Source of the DNA: Achromobacter sp. RTa
GTDB lineage: Bacteria > Pseudomonadota > Gammaproteobacteria > Burkholderiales > Burkholderiaceae_B
NCBI RefSeq assembly: GCF_000757485.1
Contig: NZ_JPYO01000027.1
Location: 186,001-250,000, forward strand
Length of the DNA: 64,000 nt
Direction: 5' to 3'
A program made the position numbers and the translations under genes. Of the stretch, positions 1 through 9,207 are shown piece by piece. Position 1 is the first letter of the stretch, and every line of letters starts with the position of its first letter. The notes under the pieces are model-generated. The model worked only from the letters and a program-made list of their open reading frames with translations, did not search any database and was not told the origin of the DNA.

Positions 1-2
1 CG

Positions 3-491
3 GCCTTCTTCCCGTCCGTGCAGCTGACGACCGATATCGGCACCACGGCCGGCAGCTTTTCCGATCTGTTCGGCCCGGGAACGGGAAACTGGGTGTTCTC
101 GCCCAGGCTCACGCTGCCCATCTTCAACGCCGGGCGCAACAGCGCCAACCTGTCCCTGGCGGAGGCCCGCAAGCACATCGCCGTCGCTCAATACGAGGGC
201 AGCATCCAGCGGGCCTTCCGCGAAGTAGCCGACGCCCTGTCCGCACGCGACACGCTGCGCGACCAGATCGACGCGCAGCGCAAAGTGCGCGACGCCGACC
301 GCGAACGCCAGCGCCTGGCCGAACGGCGCTACGACCGCGGCGTGGCCAGCTATCTCGAAATGCTGGAAGCGCAGCGCAGCCTGTTCGAATCCGAGCAGGA
401 ATACATCCGCTTGCAGCAGCGCCGGCTAGTCAACGCGGTGGATCTGTACAAGGCCCTGGGCGGATGGGACCAGGAAGCCGGTCCGTCATGA
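3..491 (+). CDS. RND efflux outer-membrane lipoprotein (NodT family), C-terminal part only
   Basis: Only the last 162 codons are present; the gene begins before the window. The fragment has the second OEP (TolC-like) repeat: a beta-strand segment ending in a 'SPRLTLPIFNAGRN' type motif, a long alpha-helical stretch with the conserved AEARKHIAVAQYEGSIQRAFREVADALS pattern (quoted in part), and the closing 'RLVNAVDLYKALGGW' motif of NodT lipoproteins. It would form the outer-membrane channel of a tripartite RND pump whose other genes lie upstream. Its stop overlaps by 6 bp the stop of the convergent regulator at 486-1157. The family call is secure; the substrate is unknown. Confidence 0.9.
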   Translation, partial: AFFPSVQLTTDIGTTAGSFSDLFGPGTGNWVFSPRLTLPIFNAGRNSANLSLAEARKHIAVAQYEGSIQRAFREVADALSARDTLRDQIDAQRKVRDADRERQRLAERRYDRGVASYLEMLEAQRSLFESEQEYIRLQQRRLVNAVDLYKALGGWDQEAGPS

Positions 492-1157
492 GCGGCTGGC
501 GGGGCCGCGCTTGCGCACGCGGTAGGCGCAGCGGCGCGCGCCCGTAAGAATGTGCTCTTCCCGCTCCACCAGGACCTCGTCGCCGAGCACCTTGTTGAAG
601 AGTTCGAGTTCGCTGCGGCAAAAGCCCATGCAGGCCTTCGCGGCGGAACAGATCGGGCAGTGGTTCTCGATGAACAGGAAGTCCGCACCATCCTTGCGCA
701 GTTCGGCCATATAGCCTTCGGCGCTGCGGACTTCCGCCAGGCGCTCCAGCCGCCCCTTCAAGTTCCGGGCGCCTTGCATGGCTTCGCGATAGCTGCCGAG
801 CATGGCGGCTTCGCGCACCTGGATCAGCTTGTCCACGCCCTCCTCGCCGAATACCTGGCGCACGGCCCCGATCATCTGCACCGTCATCTCGGCATGGGTA
901 TCCGGAAAACGGGCGTGCCCGGCCTCGGTCAGGAACCAGATCTGCGTGGGCCGGCCGCGGCCCGCGCTGCGGCTTTCGGCGCCGACCAGCCCGTCTGCAT
1001 GCAGCCGGGTCATCTGCTGACGCACCGCCTCGGCCGTCACGTCCATGGCCTTTGCGATGACCGCGATGGATTGCGGGCCGCGCGTCTTCAAGGTCATGAG
1101 CACGCGGTCCGCGGGTTGATGCGGCCAGGCGACGGGATGGGACAGGCTGTCGGACAT
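486..1157 (-). CDS. SufR-like helix-turn-helix regulator with C-terminal cysteine cluster
   Basis: A 223-aa protein. Residues about 15-85 form a winged helix typical of the DeoR/ArsR-like COG2345 group (VLMTLKTRGPQSIAVIAK, then AEAVRQQMTRL, then a GRGRPTQIWFLTEAG wing). The C-terminal half carries Cys167, Cys170, Cys176 and Cys180 (CPIC..CMGFC) plus Cys210. This spacing resembles SufR-type iron-sulfur regulators, so it probably senses cluster status or redox. That function is inferred from the motif. The gene lies tail-to-tail with an efflux lipoprotein gene and head-on to another efflux operon, so it may control efflux, but I see no direct link. It could also be a zinc-binding rather than cluster-binding regulator. 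Confidence 0.8.
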   Translation of the reverse strand: MSDSLSHPVAWPHQPADRVLMTLKTRGPQSIAVIAKAMDVTAEAVRQQMTRLHADGLVGAESRSAGRGRPTQIWFLTEAGHARFPDTHAEMTVQMIGAVRQVFGEEGVDKLIQVREAAMLGSYREAMQGARNLKGRLERLAEVRSAEGYMAELRKDGADFLFIENHCPICSAAKACMGFCRSELELFNKVLGDEVLVEREEHILTGARRCAYRVRKRGPASRS

Positions 1158-1243
1158 GGATGTAATGAAGCTCCGGATGTTTTCCTATGGTGCCACGAAC
1201 GGCGCGCCAGGGGGCAGCCCGGGGCGCGCCAGCCCGGGGCGCG

Positions 1244-2701
1244 TCAGCCCGGGGCCTGGCCTGGCGGAACGCCCGCCGTCTCCCGGTCCGCCTCCCAGCC
1301 GCCTCCCAGCGCCTTGTAGAGCGCAATCAGGCGGGTATAGGACTCGGTCTCCGCCACGGCGACGGCGTCCTGGGCGCGCAAAAGCGTACGCTGCGCGTCC
1401 AGCACCGTCAAATAGGGCGTAGCGCCTTCCCGGTAACGCAGCTGCGCCAGTTCCGCCGCCCTGCCGCTATGCGAGGCAGCCTGCGCCAGGCTGCCCAACC
1501 GCTGCTGGGTCTCGCCGTACTCGGTCAACGCGGCTTCCAGCTCTTCGACCGCGCGCAGCACGGTCTGTTCGTAGCGCGCCGCCTCGCCTTCGGAACGCGC
1601 GACCGCGCCGCGCTTGCGCGCCAGCGCCGTGGGCAGGTGAAACGCGGGCCAGTTCGCCGCGGCCGCCACGCTGAACCCCCGGCTGGCCGCCGAACCGAAG
1701 TCCGCGCCCCGCAGCGCGATGAAGCCCAGGAATCCCCCCAGGTCGATGCGCGGGTACAACTCCGCGGTCGCCACGCCTACATCTGCATTGGCGGCCGCCA
1801 TGCCGCGCTCGGCCGCCCGGATGTCGGGCCGGCGGGACAGCAGCGCGCCCACGTCGCCGATCGGCAGGCGGACGGTCAGGGGAGCCAGCGTCTTGCCCGC
1901 GTCCAGCTCGCCCAGCTCCACCGGCCGCAGGCCCGCCAGCACGGCGATCCGGTACTGCGCCAGGCGCCGGGCCGCGATCTGCACCGGCACGCTGGCCTGG
2001 ACGGTTTCCAGTTCGGCGCGGGCGCTCGCCAGATCGCCCTCGTCGCCGCGGCCGGCTGACACCATGGCCTGGATCACGCGCAGGCTGTCTTGCTGGCTCG
2101 CCAGATTCGCGCGCGCCACGGACAGCCGCTGCTCCGCGCCCCGCAGCTCGAAGTAGTTGCGCGCCACTTCGGCGGTCACCACGATGCGGGCCTGGGCCAG
2201 GTCCGCCGCCTGTGCCTCGCTGCGCGCGGCCGCGCCTTCTGCGGCCCGCCGCAAGCGCCCGAAAAGATCCAACTCCCAGGTGGCGTCGAAACCCGCCCGG
2301 TAGCTTTCGGCCAGATTGCGCCTCCCGGCGACGCCGGGGTTGGCCTGGGACAGGCTGCGCTCGTAGCCCCCGTCCAGGGTCACCGTGGGCAGCCTGTCCA
2401 GTTCCTTCTCGTCCAGCACCGCCCTGGACTCGGCCAGGCGCGCCTGCGCGATGCGGATGTCGAGGTTGCGCTCCAGCGCAAGCCCGATCAGGCGGTCCAG
2501 CTGCGGGTCCTGCAGTTGCTTCCACCAATCGCGCTGCACGCGGTCCGTGGAAAAAAGGGCCTGCTCGGGGCTGGCCAGAACGACGGGCTGCGGACTCGGC
2601 GCCTGGTAATCGGGCCCGACCGCGCAGCCGGCGGCTGCCAGCGCCGCCAGGAGCGCCGTGGCGCCGCGGCGCAGGCGTGTATATAGGGAAAATTCATTCA
2701 T
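1244..2701 (-). CDS. RND efflux outer-membrane lipoprotein (NodT/OprM family)
   Basis: A 485-aa channel subunit and third gene of a minus-strand tripartite efflux operon. The N-terminus is a lipoprotein signal: basic start, hydrophobic run, then lipobox AAGC followed by AVGPDYQAP, the standard NodT opening. Two OEP repeats follow, the second ending in a YTRLIALYKALGGGW motif. An AAGGA-like ribosome site lies 8 nt before the ATG. The gap to the permease stop is 15 bp, so it is co-transcribed. It would sit as a trimer in the outer membrane and dock with the periplasmic adaptor encoded at 5838-6971. Export substrates cannot be read from sequence. Confidence 0.93.
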   Translation of the reverse strand: MNEFSLYTRLRRGATALLAALAAAGCAVGPDYQAPSPQPVVLASPEQALFSTDRVQRDWWKQLQDPQLDRLIGLALERNLDIRIAQARLAESRAVLDEKELDRLPTVTLDGGYERSLSQANPGVAGRRNLAESYRAGFDATWELDLFGRLRRAAEGAAARSEAQAADLAQARIVVTAEVARNYFELRGAEQRLSVARANLASQQDSLRVIQAMVSAGRGDEGDLASARAELETVQASVPVQIAARRLAQYRIAVLAGLRPVELGELDAGKTLAPLTVRLPIGDVGALLSRRPDIRAAERGMAAANADVGVATAELYPRIDLGGFLGFIALRGADFGSAASRGFSVAAAANWPAFHLPTALARKRGAVARSEGEAARYEQTVLRAVEELEAALTEYGETQQRLGSLAQAASHSGRAAELAQLRYREGATPYLTVLDAQRTLLRAQDAVAVAETESYTRLIALYKALGGGWEADRETAGVPPGQAPG

Positions 2702-2716
2702 GATCGGTTCCTTCGG

Positions 2717-5700
2717 CTAGGCGGACGCGCCGGGCGCCGCGGCGTCCTCGGCCTGCGCCAGCGCCAGTTCCCGCGCGCGCGGCGTATCGTTCGCCGCCCG
2801 GTGGTCGCGGGCGAATACGGTGTAGACGGTGGGCAGCACGAACAGCGTGAAAAGCGTGCCCACCAGCAAGCCCACCACGATGACTAGGCCCAGGCTGTAG
2901 CGGCTGTGCGCGCCCGCGCCCGTCGCGAAGAGAAGCGGGATCAGCCCCATGACCATCGCGGCCGTGGTCATCAGGATGGGGCGCAGGCGGATCCGGGCGG
3001 CCTGCTCCATGGCCGCGCGCCGGTCCAGCCCGTGGCTGACCTGCATCTCGTTGGCGAACTCCACCATCAGGATGCCGTGCTTGCTGATCAGCCCGATCAG
3101 CGTCACCAGCCCGATCTGGGTATAGATGTTGACCGTCGCCATGCCGAGCGCCAGCGGGATCAGCGCGCCGCAGATCGACATGGGCACGCTCACCAGGATG
3201 ATGAACGGATCGCGCAGGCTTTCGTACTGCGCGGCGAGCACCAGGTAGATCACGATGATGGCGAAGATGAAGGTGATCATCAGCGCCGTCCCCTCCTGGG
3301 TGAACTGGCGCGCGTCCGACTGCCAGTCGTAGCTGAAGCCTGCCGGCAGCGCCTGCGCCTGCCGGGCCAGGAACTGCACCGCGTCGCCCATGGTGACGCC
3401 CGGCATGGGAATCGCCTGGAAGGTGGCGGCGTTGAGCTGGTTGAACTGCGTGAGCTTGTTGGGTTCGACGCCCATGGACACGCTCACGATGTTCGACAAC
3501 GGCACCTGCGCGCCGCTGGCGCTCTTGACGTAGTAGCGCGCCAGCGACTCGGGCGAAATGCGCTGCTCGCGCAGGCTCTGCGGAATAACATCGTAGGAAC
3601 GCCCGTCCATGCCGAAGCGGTTCACGTAGTTTTCGCCCACCAGCACGGCCAGCGTATCCCCGATCGCCTTCATGGTGACGCCCAGGCTATTGGCCTTGGC
3701 CCGGTCCACCTTCAGCTGCACGACCGGGTTGTTGTAATCCAGGTCGCTGTCGACCACCATGAAGAGGCCGCTTTCGCGCGCCGCCTTCTTCAGTCCCTCC
3801 ATGGCCTCGTAGACCACCGGGTAGTCAGAAGCGCTCATCAGCACCATCTGCACCGGCAACCCGCCAGTGGAGCCGGGCAGCGACGGCAGCTGGAAAGCGA
3901 AGATATTGCTGCCCTCGATCTGGTTGGCCATCGATTGCATGTCGGCCTGGATTTCGTCCGCCGAGCGCTTGCGCTGCTCCCAGGGGACGAAATCCACGCC
4001 GCCGATGCTATTGGATACGCCATCGGAACCGTTGATCAGCCAGCGCCCGTTCTGCTCGGGCAGGGTCTTCATCACGTCGTCCCACTTCTTGCCGAACTTC
4101 TCCACGTAGTCGATGTTGGCGTGCTGCGGAGACTTCACCGCGGTCAGCACCGTGGACTGGTCCTCCACCGGCGCCAGCTCGCGCTGGGCGGCGTTGTACA
4201 GGAACGGCAGGCTGGCCAGCACCACCACCGCCACCAGGCCCGTCACCCAGCGATGGTGCAGCGACACGTCCAGCAGGCGGCCGTAGGCGTCGCCCAGGCG
4301 GCCGAAGAAATGCTCGGCCCGGCGCGCCATCCAGCCCTCGGAAACGTGGGCGTCCAGCAGGAACGAGCTCATTACGGGCGACAGCGTCAGCGCGATGACG
4401 CCCGAGACGACCACGGCGCCCGCCAGCGTGAAGGCGAACTCCTTGAAGAGCGAACCGGTCAAGCCTCCCATCAGGCCGATGGGCGCATAGACCGCGGCCA
4501 GGGTGATCGTCATCGCGATCACCGGACCCGCGACTTCGCGCGCGCCGATGAGGGCCGCGCGCACCGGAGACTTGCCCTCCTCGATGTGGCGATGCACGTT
4601 TTCCACCACCACGATGGCGTCGTCCACCACCAGGCCGATCGCGAGCACCATGGCCAGCAGGGTCAGGAGGTTCACGCTGAAGCCGAACAGCGCCATGATC
4701 GCCGCTCCGCCCAGCATGGACAGGGGAATGGTCACCACCGGGATCACCACGGCGCGCAGGGAGCCCAGGCACAGGAAGATCACGGCCACCACGATGGCGA
4801 TAGCCTCGATCAGCGTGTGCACCACGCCATCGATGGAGGCGCTGATGAAGCGGGCGAGCTCGAACGGCACCTGCACGCTGGTGCCCGGAGGCAGGTTCTG
4901 CTTGATGTTGGGCAGCAGCTCGTTCAGGCGTTTGACGATGACCAGCGGGTTGCCCACCGGCGTGGCGTTCAGGCCGAAGTACACCGCCGGCTCGCCATCC
5001 ATCAGGCCGCTGGAATCCGTGGATGCCGCCCCGAGCTCCACCGTGGCCACGTCTCCCAGCCTCACGATCGCATCGCCGTCGCGCTTGACGACCATGTCAC
5101 GGAATTCCGCCACGTTGACGAGATCCGTGTTGACCTGGATATTGGACACGACATACAGGCCCTTGGCCTGCCCAGGCGCGGCCTGGACGTTGTTCTCGCG
5201 CAGCGCGTCGGCCAGTTCGCCCGCCGAAATGCCCCGCGCGGCCATGCGGTCCGGATCCAGCCATACCCGCATGGCCAGCTTCTGCCCGCCATACAGTTCC
5301 ACGCTCGCCACGCCGTCGATCGATGACAGCTGCGGCTGCACCACGCGCGACAGGTAGTCGGTCAGCGCGGCCAGCGACAGCGTCGAACTGGAGAACCCCA
5401 CGTAGGCCACCGCGGTCGCTTCGCCGGCGGACTTCACCAGCACGGGGTCATACACGTCCTCCGGCAGCCGGTACTTGACCTCGTTGACCTTGGCCATCAC
5501 CTCGGTCATGGCCTTGTTCGAATCGGCGTTCAGCTTCATGCGCACCGTGATGACGCTGCGTCCCTGCGTAGACGAGGAAGACAGATAATCGATACCTTCC
5601 ACCGTGGCCACCGATTGCGCGATCGGCTGGGTGACGAAGCCCTGCATCAGGTCGGGCGACGCGCCCGGATACTGCGTGGTAATCGTGATGGTGGTGCTTT

Positions 5701-5821
5701 CGGTCAGCGGGTACTGCCGCACCGGCAGGCCGCTCAGGGCCTTGATGCCCAGCAGCAGGATCAGGGTGCTGACCACCAGGGCCAGCACCGGGCGGCGCAC
5801 GAAGAGATCTGTGAATTTCAT
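2717..5821 (-). CDS. RND-family multidrug efflux permease (HAE1/AcrB-MexW type)
   Basis: A 1034-aa inner-membrane proton/drug antiporter. It opens with the N-terminal RND signature (FVRRPVLALVVSTLILLLG, then LPVRQYP), has the paired aspartates of TM4 (GLVVDDAIVVVENV) that carry protons, and the TM10-11 segment GLISKHGILMVEFAN. Two large periplasmic loops and the twofold repeat are evident from the length and spacing. A GGAG site sits 6 nt before the ATG, and the upstream adaptor stop is 16 bp away. The C-terminus is short and Ala-rich. It partners the adaptor (5838-6971) and channel (1244-2701). The ending VRQYPLTESTTITITTQYPGA is closer to MexW/MuxB-like pumps than to AcrB itself. Confidence 0.95.
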   Translation of the reverse strand: MKFTDLFVRRPVLALVVSTLILLLGIKALSGLPVRQYPLTESTTITITTQYPGASPDLMQGFVTQPIAQSVATVEGIDYLSSSSTQGRSVITVRMKLNADSNKAMTEVMAKVNEVKYRLPEDVYDPVLVKSAGEATAVAYVGFSSSTLSLAALTDYLSRVVQPQLSSIDGVASVELYGGQKLAMRVWLDPDRMAARGISAGELADALRENNVQAAPGQAKGLYVVSNIQVNTDLVNVAEFRDMVVKRDGDAIVRLGDVATVELGAASTDSSGLMDGEPAVYFGLNATPVGNPLVIVKRLNELLPNIKQNLPPGTSVQVPFELARFISASIDGVVHTLIEAIAIVVAVIFLCLGSLRAVVIPVVTIPLSMLGGAAIMALFGFSVNLLTLLAMVLAIGLVVDDAIVVVENVHRHIEEGKSPVRAALIGAREVAGPVIAMTITLAAVYAPIGLMGGLTGSLFKEFAFTLAGAVVVSGVIALTLSPVMSSFLLDAHVSEGWMARRAEHFFGRLGDAYGRLLDVSLHHRWVTGLVAVVVLASLPFLYNAAQRELAPVEDQSTVLTAVKSPQHANIDYVEKFGKKWDDVMKTLPEQNGRWLINGSDGVSNSIGGVDFVPWEQRKRSADEIQADMQSMANQIEGSNIFAFQLPSLPGSTGGLPVQMVLMSASDYPVVYEAMEGLKKAARESGLFMVVDSDLDYNNPVVQLKVDRAKANSLGVTMKAIGDTLAVLVGENYVNRFGMDGRSYDVIPQSLREQRISPESLARYYVKSASGAQVPLSNIVSVSMGVEPNKLTQFNQLNAATFQAIPMPGVTMGDAVQFLARQAQALPAGFSYDWQSDARQFTQEGTALMITFIFAIIVIYLVLAAQYESLRDPFIILVSVPMSICGALIPLALGMATVNIYTQIGLVTLIGLISKHGILMVEFANEMQVSHGLDRRAAMEQAARIRLRPILMTTAAMVMGLIPLLFATGAGAHSRYSLGLVIVVGLLVGTLFTLFVLPTVYTVFARDHRAANDTPRARELALAQAEDAAAPGASA

Positions 5822-5837
5822 ATTCTTCTCCGCGCCA

Positions 5838-6971
5838 TCACCGGGCCTGCGCCACGGCTTGCTCCGCGCCGCCGAGCGCCACGGTGTCCTCGGCGCTGAC
5901 CTCTACCGCCGCGCCGTTGTGCAGGCGCAATTGGCCCGAGGTGACCACGCGGTCCCCCGCCAGCAGGCCTTCCGTCACGACGACCCGCCCGCGCGAGCGC
6001 TCGGCAGTCTTCACATAGGCCTGCCGCACCGTCGGACCCGCGGATTCCTGCCCCGCCTTCGGCGGCGTCAGCACATAGACGGAGTCGCCGTAGGCGCTGT
6101 AGCTGACGGCCGTCTCCGGCACGGTGATCACGCCGGGCCGGGCGGGCAGGCCGACCTCGCCATGCGCGAACATCCCGGCAGCCAGCGCGCCATCGGCGTT
6201 TGCCAGCGTCGCCTGCACCCGCACGGTGCGCGAACCCGGATCCACCTGCGGTTCCACGGTAGTGACCTTGCCCTCGAAGACGCGCCCCGCATGCGCATCC
6301 ACCGTCACCGTCACGGGCTGGCCCACGCGCAGCGCGCCGAGGGCCTGCTCCGGCAGCGTAATGTTCGCGTACATGGTGGAACCGTCGGTCAGGGACACCA
6401 GGGGATCGCCCGCCCGGGCGAATTGCCCGAGATTCACGCGCCGCACGCCGAGCACGCCGTCGAATGGCGCCTTGACGCGCTTTTGCTCGATCAGCGCCTG
6501 CACCCGCTTGATGTCTCCGGCGGCCTGGTCGTAGTCGGCCTGGGCCTGGTCCAGCTGTTCGCGCGTGGCGGCCTGCTGCGGCAGCAGGCGGCGCGTGCGG
6601 TCCAGCAGCGCTCGCGCGTTGCGCGCCTGGGCCTGCAGCCGCGCCAGCTCGCCCTGCTCCGGCGCGTCGTTCAGCTGCACCAGCAACTGGCCGGCCTTTA
6701 CCCTTTCACCGGGCGTGAACAGGATCTGCGCCACCCTGCCGTCCACCTCGGCCGCCACCTGCACCTGGCGCGTGGCCTCCAGCGAACCGATGCCGGCCAG
6801 GGTCACCGGGAAGTCCGCCTGCTCGGCGGCCGCGACGGCCACCTTGGCCGGCGCCATGGCCCAGCCGCCGTTCTGCTTGGCGCCGCCATACTTCCAATAC
6901 AGGCCGCCGCCGGCCAGCGCCACCGCCAATGCGACGGCCCCAGCCGTCCACGCTCCTGAATTCGACCTCAT
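5838..6971 (-). CDS. RND efflux periplasmic adaptor (membrane fusion protein)
   Basis: A 377-aa adaptor, first gene of the adaptor-permease-channel operon running to 1244. It has an uncleaved-looking N-terminal membrane anchor (residues about 8-26), a lipoyl-like half domain (GIGSLEATRQVQVAAEVDG), an alpha hairpin (LARLQAQARNARALLDR ... ATREQLDQAQADY), the second lipoyl half (KAPFDGVLGVRRVNLGQFARAGDPLVSLTD) and a beta-barrel/membrane-proximal domain. No lipobox cysteine is visible, so it is probably anchored by the N-terminal helix. A 19-bp palindrome directly upstream of the start suggests repression by an unlinked regulator. Confidence 0.93.
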   Translation of the reverse strand: MRSNSGAWTAGAVALAVALAGGGLYWKYGGAKQNGGWAMAPAKVAVAAAEQADFPVTLAGIGSLEATRQVQVAAEVDGRVAQILFTPGERVKAGQLLVQLNDAPEQGELARLQAQARNARALLDRTRRLLPQQAATREQLDQAQADYDQAAGDIKRVQALIEQKRVKAPFDGVLGVRRVNLGQFARAGDPLVSLTDGSTMYANITLPEQALGALRVGQPVTVTVDAHAGRVFEGKVTTVEPQVDPGSRTVRVQATLANADGALAAGMFAHGEVGLPARPGVITVPETAVSYSAYGDSVYVLTPPKAGQESAGPTVRQAYVKTAERSRGRVVVTEGLLAGDRVVTSGQLRLHNGAAVEVSAEDTVALGGAEQAVAQAR

Positions 6972-6993
6972 GATTCACTCGCTATTTATCAAA

Positions 6994-7012
6994 GATTATT
7001 CTTGGAATAATC
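6994..7012. promoter_or_regulatory. Palindrome upstream of RND operon, candidate operator
   Basis: The sequence is GATTATTC-TTG-GAATAATC, a perfect 8-bp inverted repeat in an AT-rich patch, starting 23 bp before the adaptor start at 6971. Its position matches a repressor site for the efflux operon. No regulator gene is adjacent in the divergent direction, so the binding protein is unknown. Confidence 0.5.
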
Positions 7013-7088
7013 GATGATAGCTGCGATTTGGTCAAAATGGTTTACGCAATCCCCGCGATAGCGCAGGGTTATTGGCAGGATTGCCGCG

Positions 7089-7115
7089 AAAAAAAAGCCG
7101 CCAGAATCTGGCGGC
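7089..7115 (-). terminator. Rho-independent terminator of the BCCT transporter gene
   Basis: On the minus strand the stem GCCGCCAG pairs with CTGGCGGC around a 3-nt loop and is followed by eight T residues. It lies 8 bp beyond the BCCT stop codon at 7123. This is the clearest intrinsic terminator in the window, and it separates the transporter from the RND operon downstream. Confidence 0.9.
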
Positions 7116-7122
7116 CGGCAGG

Positions 7123-9090
7123 CTAGCGCACCATGTGCAGGTAGTGGCGGTGGCGCTCGTACTGGTCGAGGATGTCGCCGATGACGGCGTCGCGGCTCCA
7201 GCCCATGATGTCGTAGTCCTGCCCGCCTTCGCGCAGATGGACCTCGGCGCGGAAGTATTTGCGCTCGTCCTCGTCGGCCGCCTCTTCGGGCGTCAGGCTG
7301 GGCCGCACGAAGGCCTCGGGCCTCACGGAGTACCAGAAGTCCAGGTAATCGCCATGCGACACCTCGAGGGTGACCGAGCTCTGGTCCTCGTCCTCGCGCA
7401 CGGCGACGGCGTAGCCCTGGCGGCGCAGCTCGTCGGCCACGTCCTCCAGCGCCGGCCGCGCCACGTCCGCGATGAAGCGCAGCACATGCGCGCGGCGCGG
7501 CATCATGACCATGTTCCGCAGGCGCCGTTCCCAGGATTGGCCGCCGCGCGCCGGGCGCGACAGGGTCAGCGACTGGTAGCGTATGCCGCGCTTGGTCGCG
7601 TCCAGCTTCAGCGCCTTGAACAGGCCCCACAACGACAGCAGCAGGATCACCGAAAACGGCAGCGCGCTGGCGATGGTTGCAGTCTGCAACGCCGTCAGGC
7701 CGTCGGCCAGCAGCAAGGCGATGGCTACCGCGCCCATCAGCACGGACCAGAAAATCCGTTGCCATACGGGCGTGCGGTCCGATCCCCCGGAGGCCAGCAG
7801 GTCGACCACCAGCGCCCCCGAGTCGGCGGACGTGACGAAGAACACCGCCACCATCGCGATCGCGATGACCGACAGCACGCCGCTCCAGGGCAATTGCTCC
7901 AGGAAGGCGAACAGCGCCAGCGACGAATCGGCCTGCACGACCTCCGCAAGGCCCTGCACCTTGCCGACCAGGATCATGTGGATGGCGGTATCGCCGAACA
8001 CCGTCATCCAGAACAAGGTGAAGCCCGCCGGCACGAGCAGGACGCCGGTAACGAACTCGCGGATCGTGCGGCCGCGCGATATGCGCGCGATGAACAGGCC
8101 CACGAAAGGCGACCAGGCGATCCACCATCCCCAGTAGAACAGCGTCCAGCCGCCGATCCAGTCGGTAGGCTCGTAGGCATAGAGGTTGAAGGTCTTGTTG
8201 ACGATGTCGGACAGGTAGGCGCCAGTGTTCTGCACGAAGGTCTGGAACAGGAACACCGTGGGCCCGACCACCAGCACGAACAGCAGCAGCACGGCGGCCA
8301 GCACCAGGTTGGTTTCGGACAGGATGCGGATGCCCTTGTCCAGGCCGCTGGCCACCGACAGGGTCGCCAGGCCGCAGGTCACGATGATCAGGATGATCTG
8401 CGTGGGCACGCCGACGGGCGTGTCGAACAGATGGTTGAGGCCGCTATTGATCTGCGCCACGCCAAGCCCCAGGGACGTAGCCACGCCCAGCACCGTGCCG
8501 ATGATGGCGAAAATGTCCACGGCATGCCCGATCGGCCCGTGGATGCGGTTCCCGATCAGGGGATACAGGGCCGAACGCAGCGTCAAGGGCAAGCCATGCC
8601 GATAGCTGAAGAAAGCCAGGATCAGCGCCACCACGGCGTAGATGGCCCATGCGTGGAGGCCCCAGTGGAAGAAGGTGATCTTCATGGCCTCGCGGGCCGC
8701 CGCCACCGTGCCGCCCTCTCCCACCGGCGGAGACATGAAGTGCATGACGGGTTCCGCCACGCCGAAGAACATCAGCCCGATCCCCATGCCGGCCGAGAAC
8801 AGCATGGCGAACCAGGTGAAATTGCGGTAGTCGGGCTCGCTGTGGTCCGGCCCGAGCTTGATGTCGCCATAGCGGCTCACCGCCAGGAACACCACGGCCA
8901 GCAGAATGATGGCCACGACCAGTATGTAGAACCAGCTGGCGTTGCCCAGGATCCAGCCCTGTACGGACTCGAACAGGCTTTGCGCCGCTTTCGGCGCCAG
9001 AATCGCGAAACCGACCAGCAGCAGCGTAAAGATGGCTGCCGGAAAGAACACCGGCCGGTTGATGGTGGATGATCGGGTTTCTGAAGACAT
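7123..9090 (-). CDS. BCCT-family betaine/choline/carnitine-type transporter with long C-terminal domain
   Basis: A 655-aa sodium- or proton-coupled importer of quaternary ammonium compounds, most like BetT. Twelve hydrophobic segments are evident. The family signature is present as FYWGWWIAWSPFVGLFIARISRGRTIREF, and the substrate-box region GWGWW-like aromatic cluster is intact. The last ~150 residues are hydrophilic and acidic, the osmosensing-type extension seen in BetT. I chose the ATG at 9090 because AAAGGAG lies 8 nt upstream; a TTG 21 bp further up would swallow that site. It is monocistronic and ends in an intrinsic terminator. Substrate identity (choline or betaine) is inferred from the family. 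Confidence 0.92.
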   Translation of the reverse strand: MSSETRSSTINRPVFFPAAIFTLLLVGFAILAPKAAQSLFESVQGWILGNASWFYILVVAIILLAVVFLAVSRYGDIKLGPDHSEPDYRNFTWFAMLFSAGMGIGLMFFGVAEPVMHFMSPPVGEGGTVAAAREAMKITFFHWGLHAWAIYAVVALILAFFSYRHGLPLTLRSALYPLIGNRIHGPIGHAVDIFAIIGTVLGVATSLGLGVAQINSGLNHLFDTPVGVPTQIILIIVTCGLATLSVASGLDKGIRILSETNLVLAAVLLLFVLVVGPTVFLFQTFVQNTGAYLSDIVNKTFNLYAYEPTDWIGGWTLFYWGWWIAWSPFVGLFIARISRGRTIREFVTGVLLVPAGFTLFWMTVFGDTAIHMILVGKVQGLAEVVQADSSLALFAFLEQLPWSGVLSVIAIAMVAVFFVTSADSGALVVDLLASGGSDRTPVWQRIFWSVLMGAVAIALLLADGLTALQTATIASALPFSVILLLSLWGLFKALKLDATKRGIRYQSLTLSRPARGGQSWERRLRNMVMMPRRAHVLRFIADVARPALEDVADELRRQGYAVAVREDEDQSSVTLEVSHGDYLDFWYSVRPEAFVRPSLTPEEAADEDERKYFRAEVHLREGGQDYDIMGWSRDAVIGDILDQYERHRHYLHMVR

Positions 9091-9207
9091 GCAGCCGCTC
9101 CTTTGACCCAAGGGTTGCGAATTCCGGCGCCGGCCCCCTCAGCCCGGCCAATGCGCCGCAGGTATTACTATCACGCCCTAAGCCCGGCTGACAATACGGA
9201 GACGCTC

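Noticed and set aside
2906..5326. 806-codon open frame opposite the first RND permease
   Set aside because: Antisense shadow rich in His, Gln and Asp; the minus-strand RND permease is unambiguous.
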